From Pegoplata infirma (lineage: Eukaryota > Arthropoda > Insecta > Diptera > Anthomyiidae): a DNA stretch of 64,000 bases. The position numbers and the translations under genes are program-made. The notes beneath the pieces are model-generated. The model saw only the letters and a program-made list of their open reading frames with translations, ran no database searches and had not been told where the DNA came from. Below, one piece after another: positions 63,572 through 64,000 of this stretch (positions within the stretch are counted from its first letter, which is position 1; every line of letters begins with the position of its first letter). Location of the stretch: assembly GCA_963921195.1 (NCBI GenBank), contig OY992540.1:79349337-79413336 (forward strand), in the 5' to 3' direction.

Positions 63572-64000
63572 AACAAGTAAGAAAATTATAGTCGGTCAAC
63601 ATCGACAATATAATACTCTACACCAGAGTTTCCCGGAAAATGGGTCCTATGGACCGATTAGATCTATATTTTGTCAAATCTTTAATAAATGTAAAAAACA
63701 CTCACAAAGCAAATTTGAGTGAAATAGGCTTCTATTTGTTGACATTAAACAGCTTTAACTGAATATCGGGCGAAACTTTCACAAGAGGCCTAAGTCCAAA
63801 ACGGGACCGATGATTATTAGATTTGGTAAGGTTATTTAAGTACTCGTTTAACATACACAAACAAAATTTTAATAAAATAATTTCTATATTCATGAAATTT
63901 GAGAGATTTATGTGAAAATCGGGAAGGTGATTTGTACGGGGGCAACAAGAAGAACTGGTCCGATTTCTTCAAAATTCGGAATGGTATTTGTGAAGACAAA
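63572..64000 (-). mobile_element. DINE-1-like element, subtype A (A4), cut by window end
   Basis: AAACAAGTAAGAAAATTATA, the stem AGTCGGTC-AAC-ATCGACA, CTACACCAGAGTTTCCCGGA, ATGGGTCCTATGGACCGATT and TAACTGAATATCGGGCGAAA follow the A-type 3' half. It is more diverged than A2/A3 and continues beyond the window. Confidence 0.82.

Overview
The window reads as non-coding chromosomal DNA from a higher fly (Diptera, probably a calyptrate or related schizophoran). It is strongly AT-rich. It holds many INE-1/DINE-1-type (Helentron-like) elements with the dipteran GTCY proto-microsatellite, TA-flanked MITEs, a Tc1-like wreck, hAT-type elements and two non-LTR retrotransposon scraps. CAG/CTG (opa-like) and CAT microsatellites typical of fly introns and intergenic DNA are scattered through it. 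I find no host protein-coding gene, no rRNA, no convincing tRNA gene and no CRISPR. The open reading frames are short, AT-driven or transposon-derived. A large intron or an intergenic region fits equally well. The genus cannot be fixed from the sequence alone.

Layout. 1-2100: MITE, then small foldbacks. 2121-4822: a 2.7-kb foldback with arms of about 870 bp. 4860-8210: degenerate tandem DNA built on TTGGTACTTTT, split by a 49-bp repeat. 9621-10962: hairpin family H1. 11310-15870: TTCATCAT-rich tandem blocks around a DINE inserted in a DINE. 16583-19700: nested MITEs, an H1 hairpin and a retrotransposon tail. 19850-22353: DINE pieces. 22540-24960: second GTAC block, duplicated and then split by a DINE. 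27105-36340: a large degenerate 59-bp repeat domain invaded by a 5'-truncated non-LTR element, a MITE and a DINE. 38120-45928: a chain of hairpins, several nested. 46748-51225: DINEs, GCGCC-type repeats and one DINE split by two later insertions. 52837-55303: DINE > Tc1 > hAT triple nest. 55978: tRNA-like head. 56072-58251: DINE split by an 8-bp-TSD hairpin and a foldback. 58497-59901: hAT-like element holding a DINE that holds another MITE. 60480-64000: AT-rich DNA and two more DINEs.

How the parts relate. There is no pathway here. The interest is structural: (1) at least ten long foldback hairpins within 64 kb, several with near-identical arms, which if transcribed would form long dsRNA; (2) hairpin families with different termini that share a homologous core near the tip; (3) DINE subfamilies whose 3' stem-loops differ in sequence but keep their pairing; (4) a dense, datable series of nested insertions. 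Family names come from recognised termini, target-site duplications and short protein motifs read by eye. No database search or alignment was run, and boundaries without a stated duplication are approximate to tens of bases.
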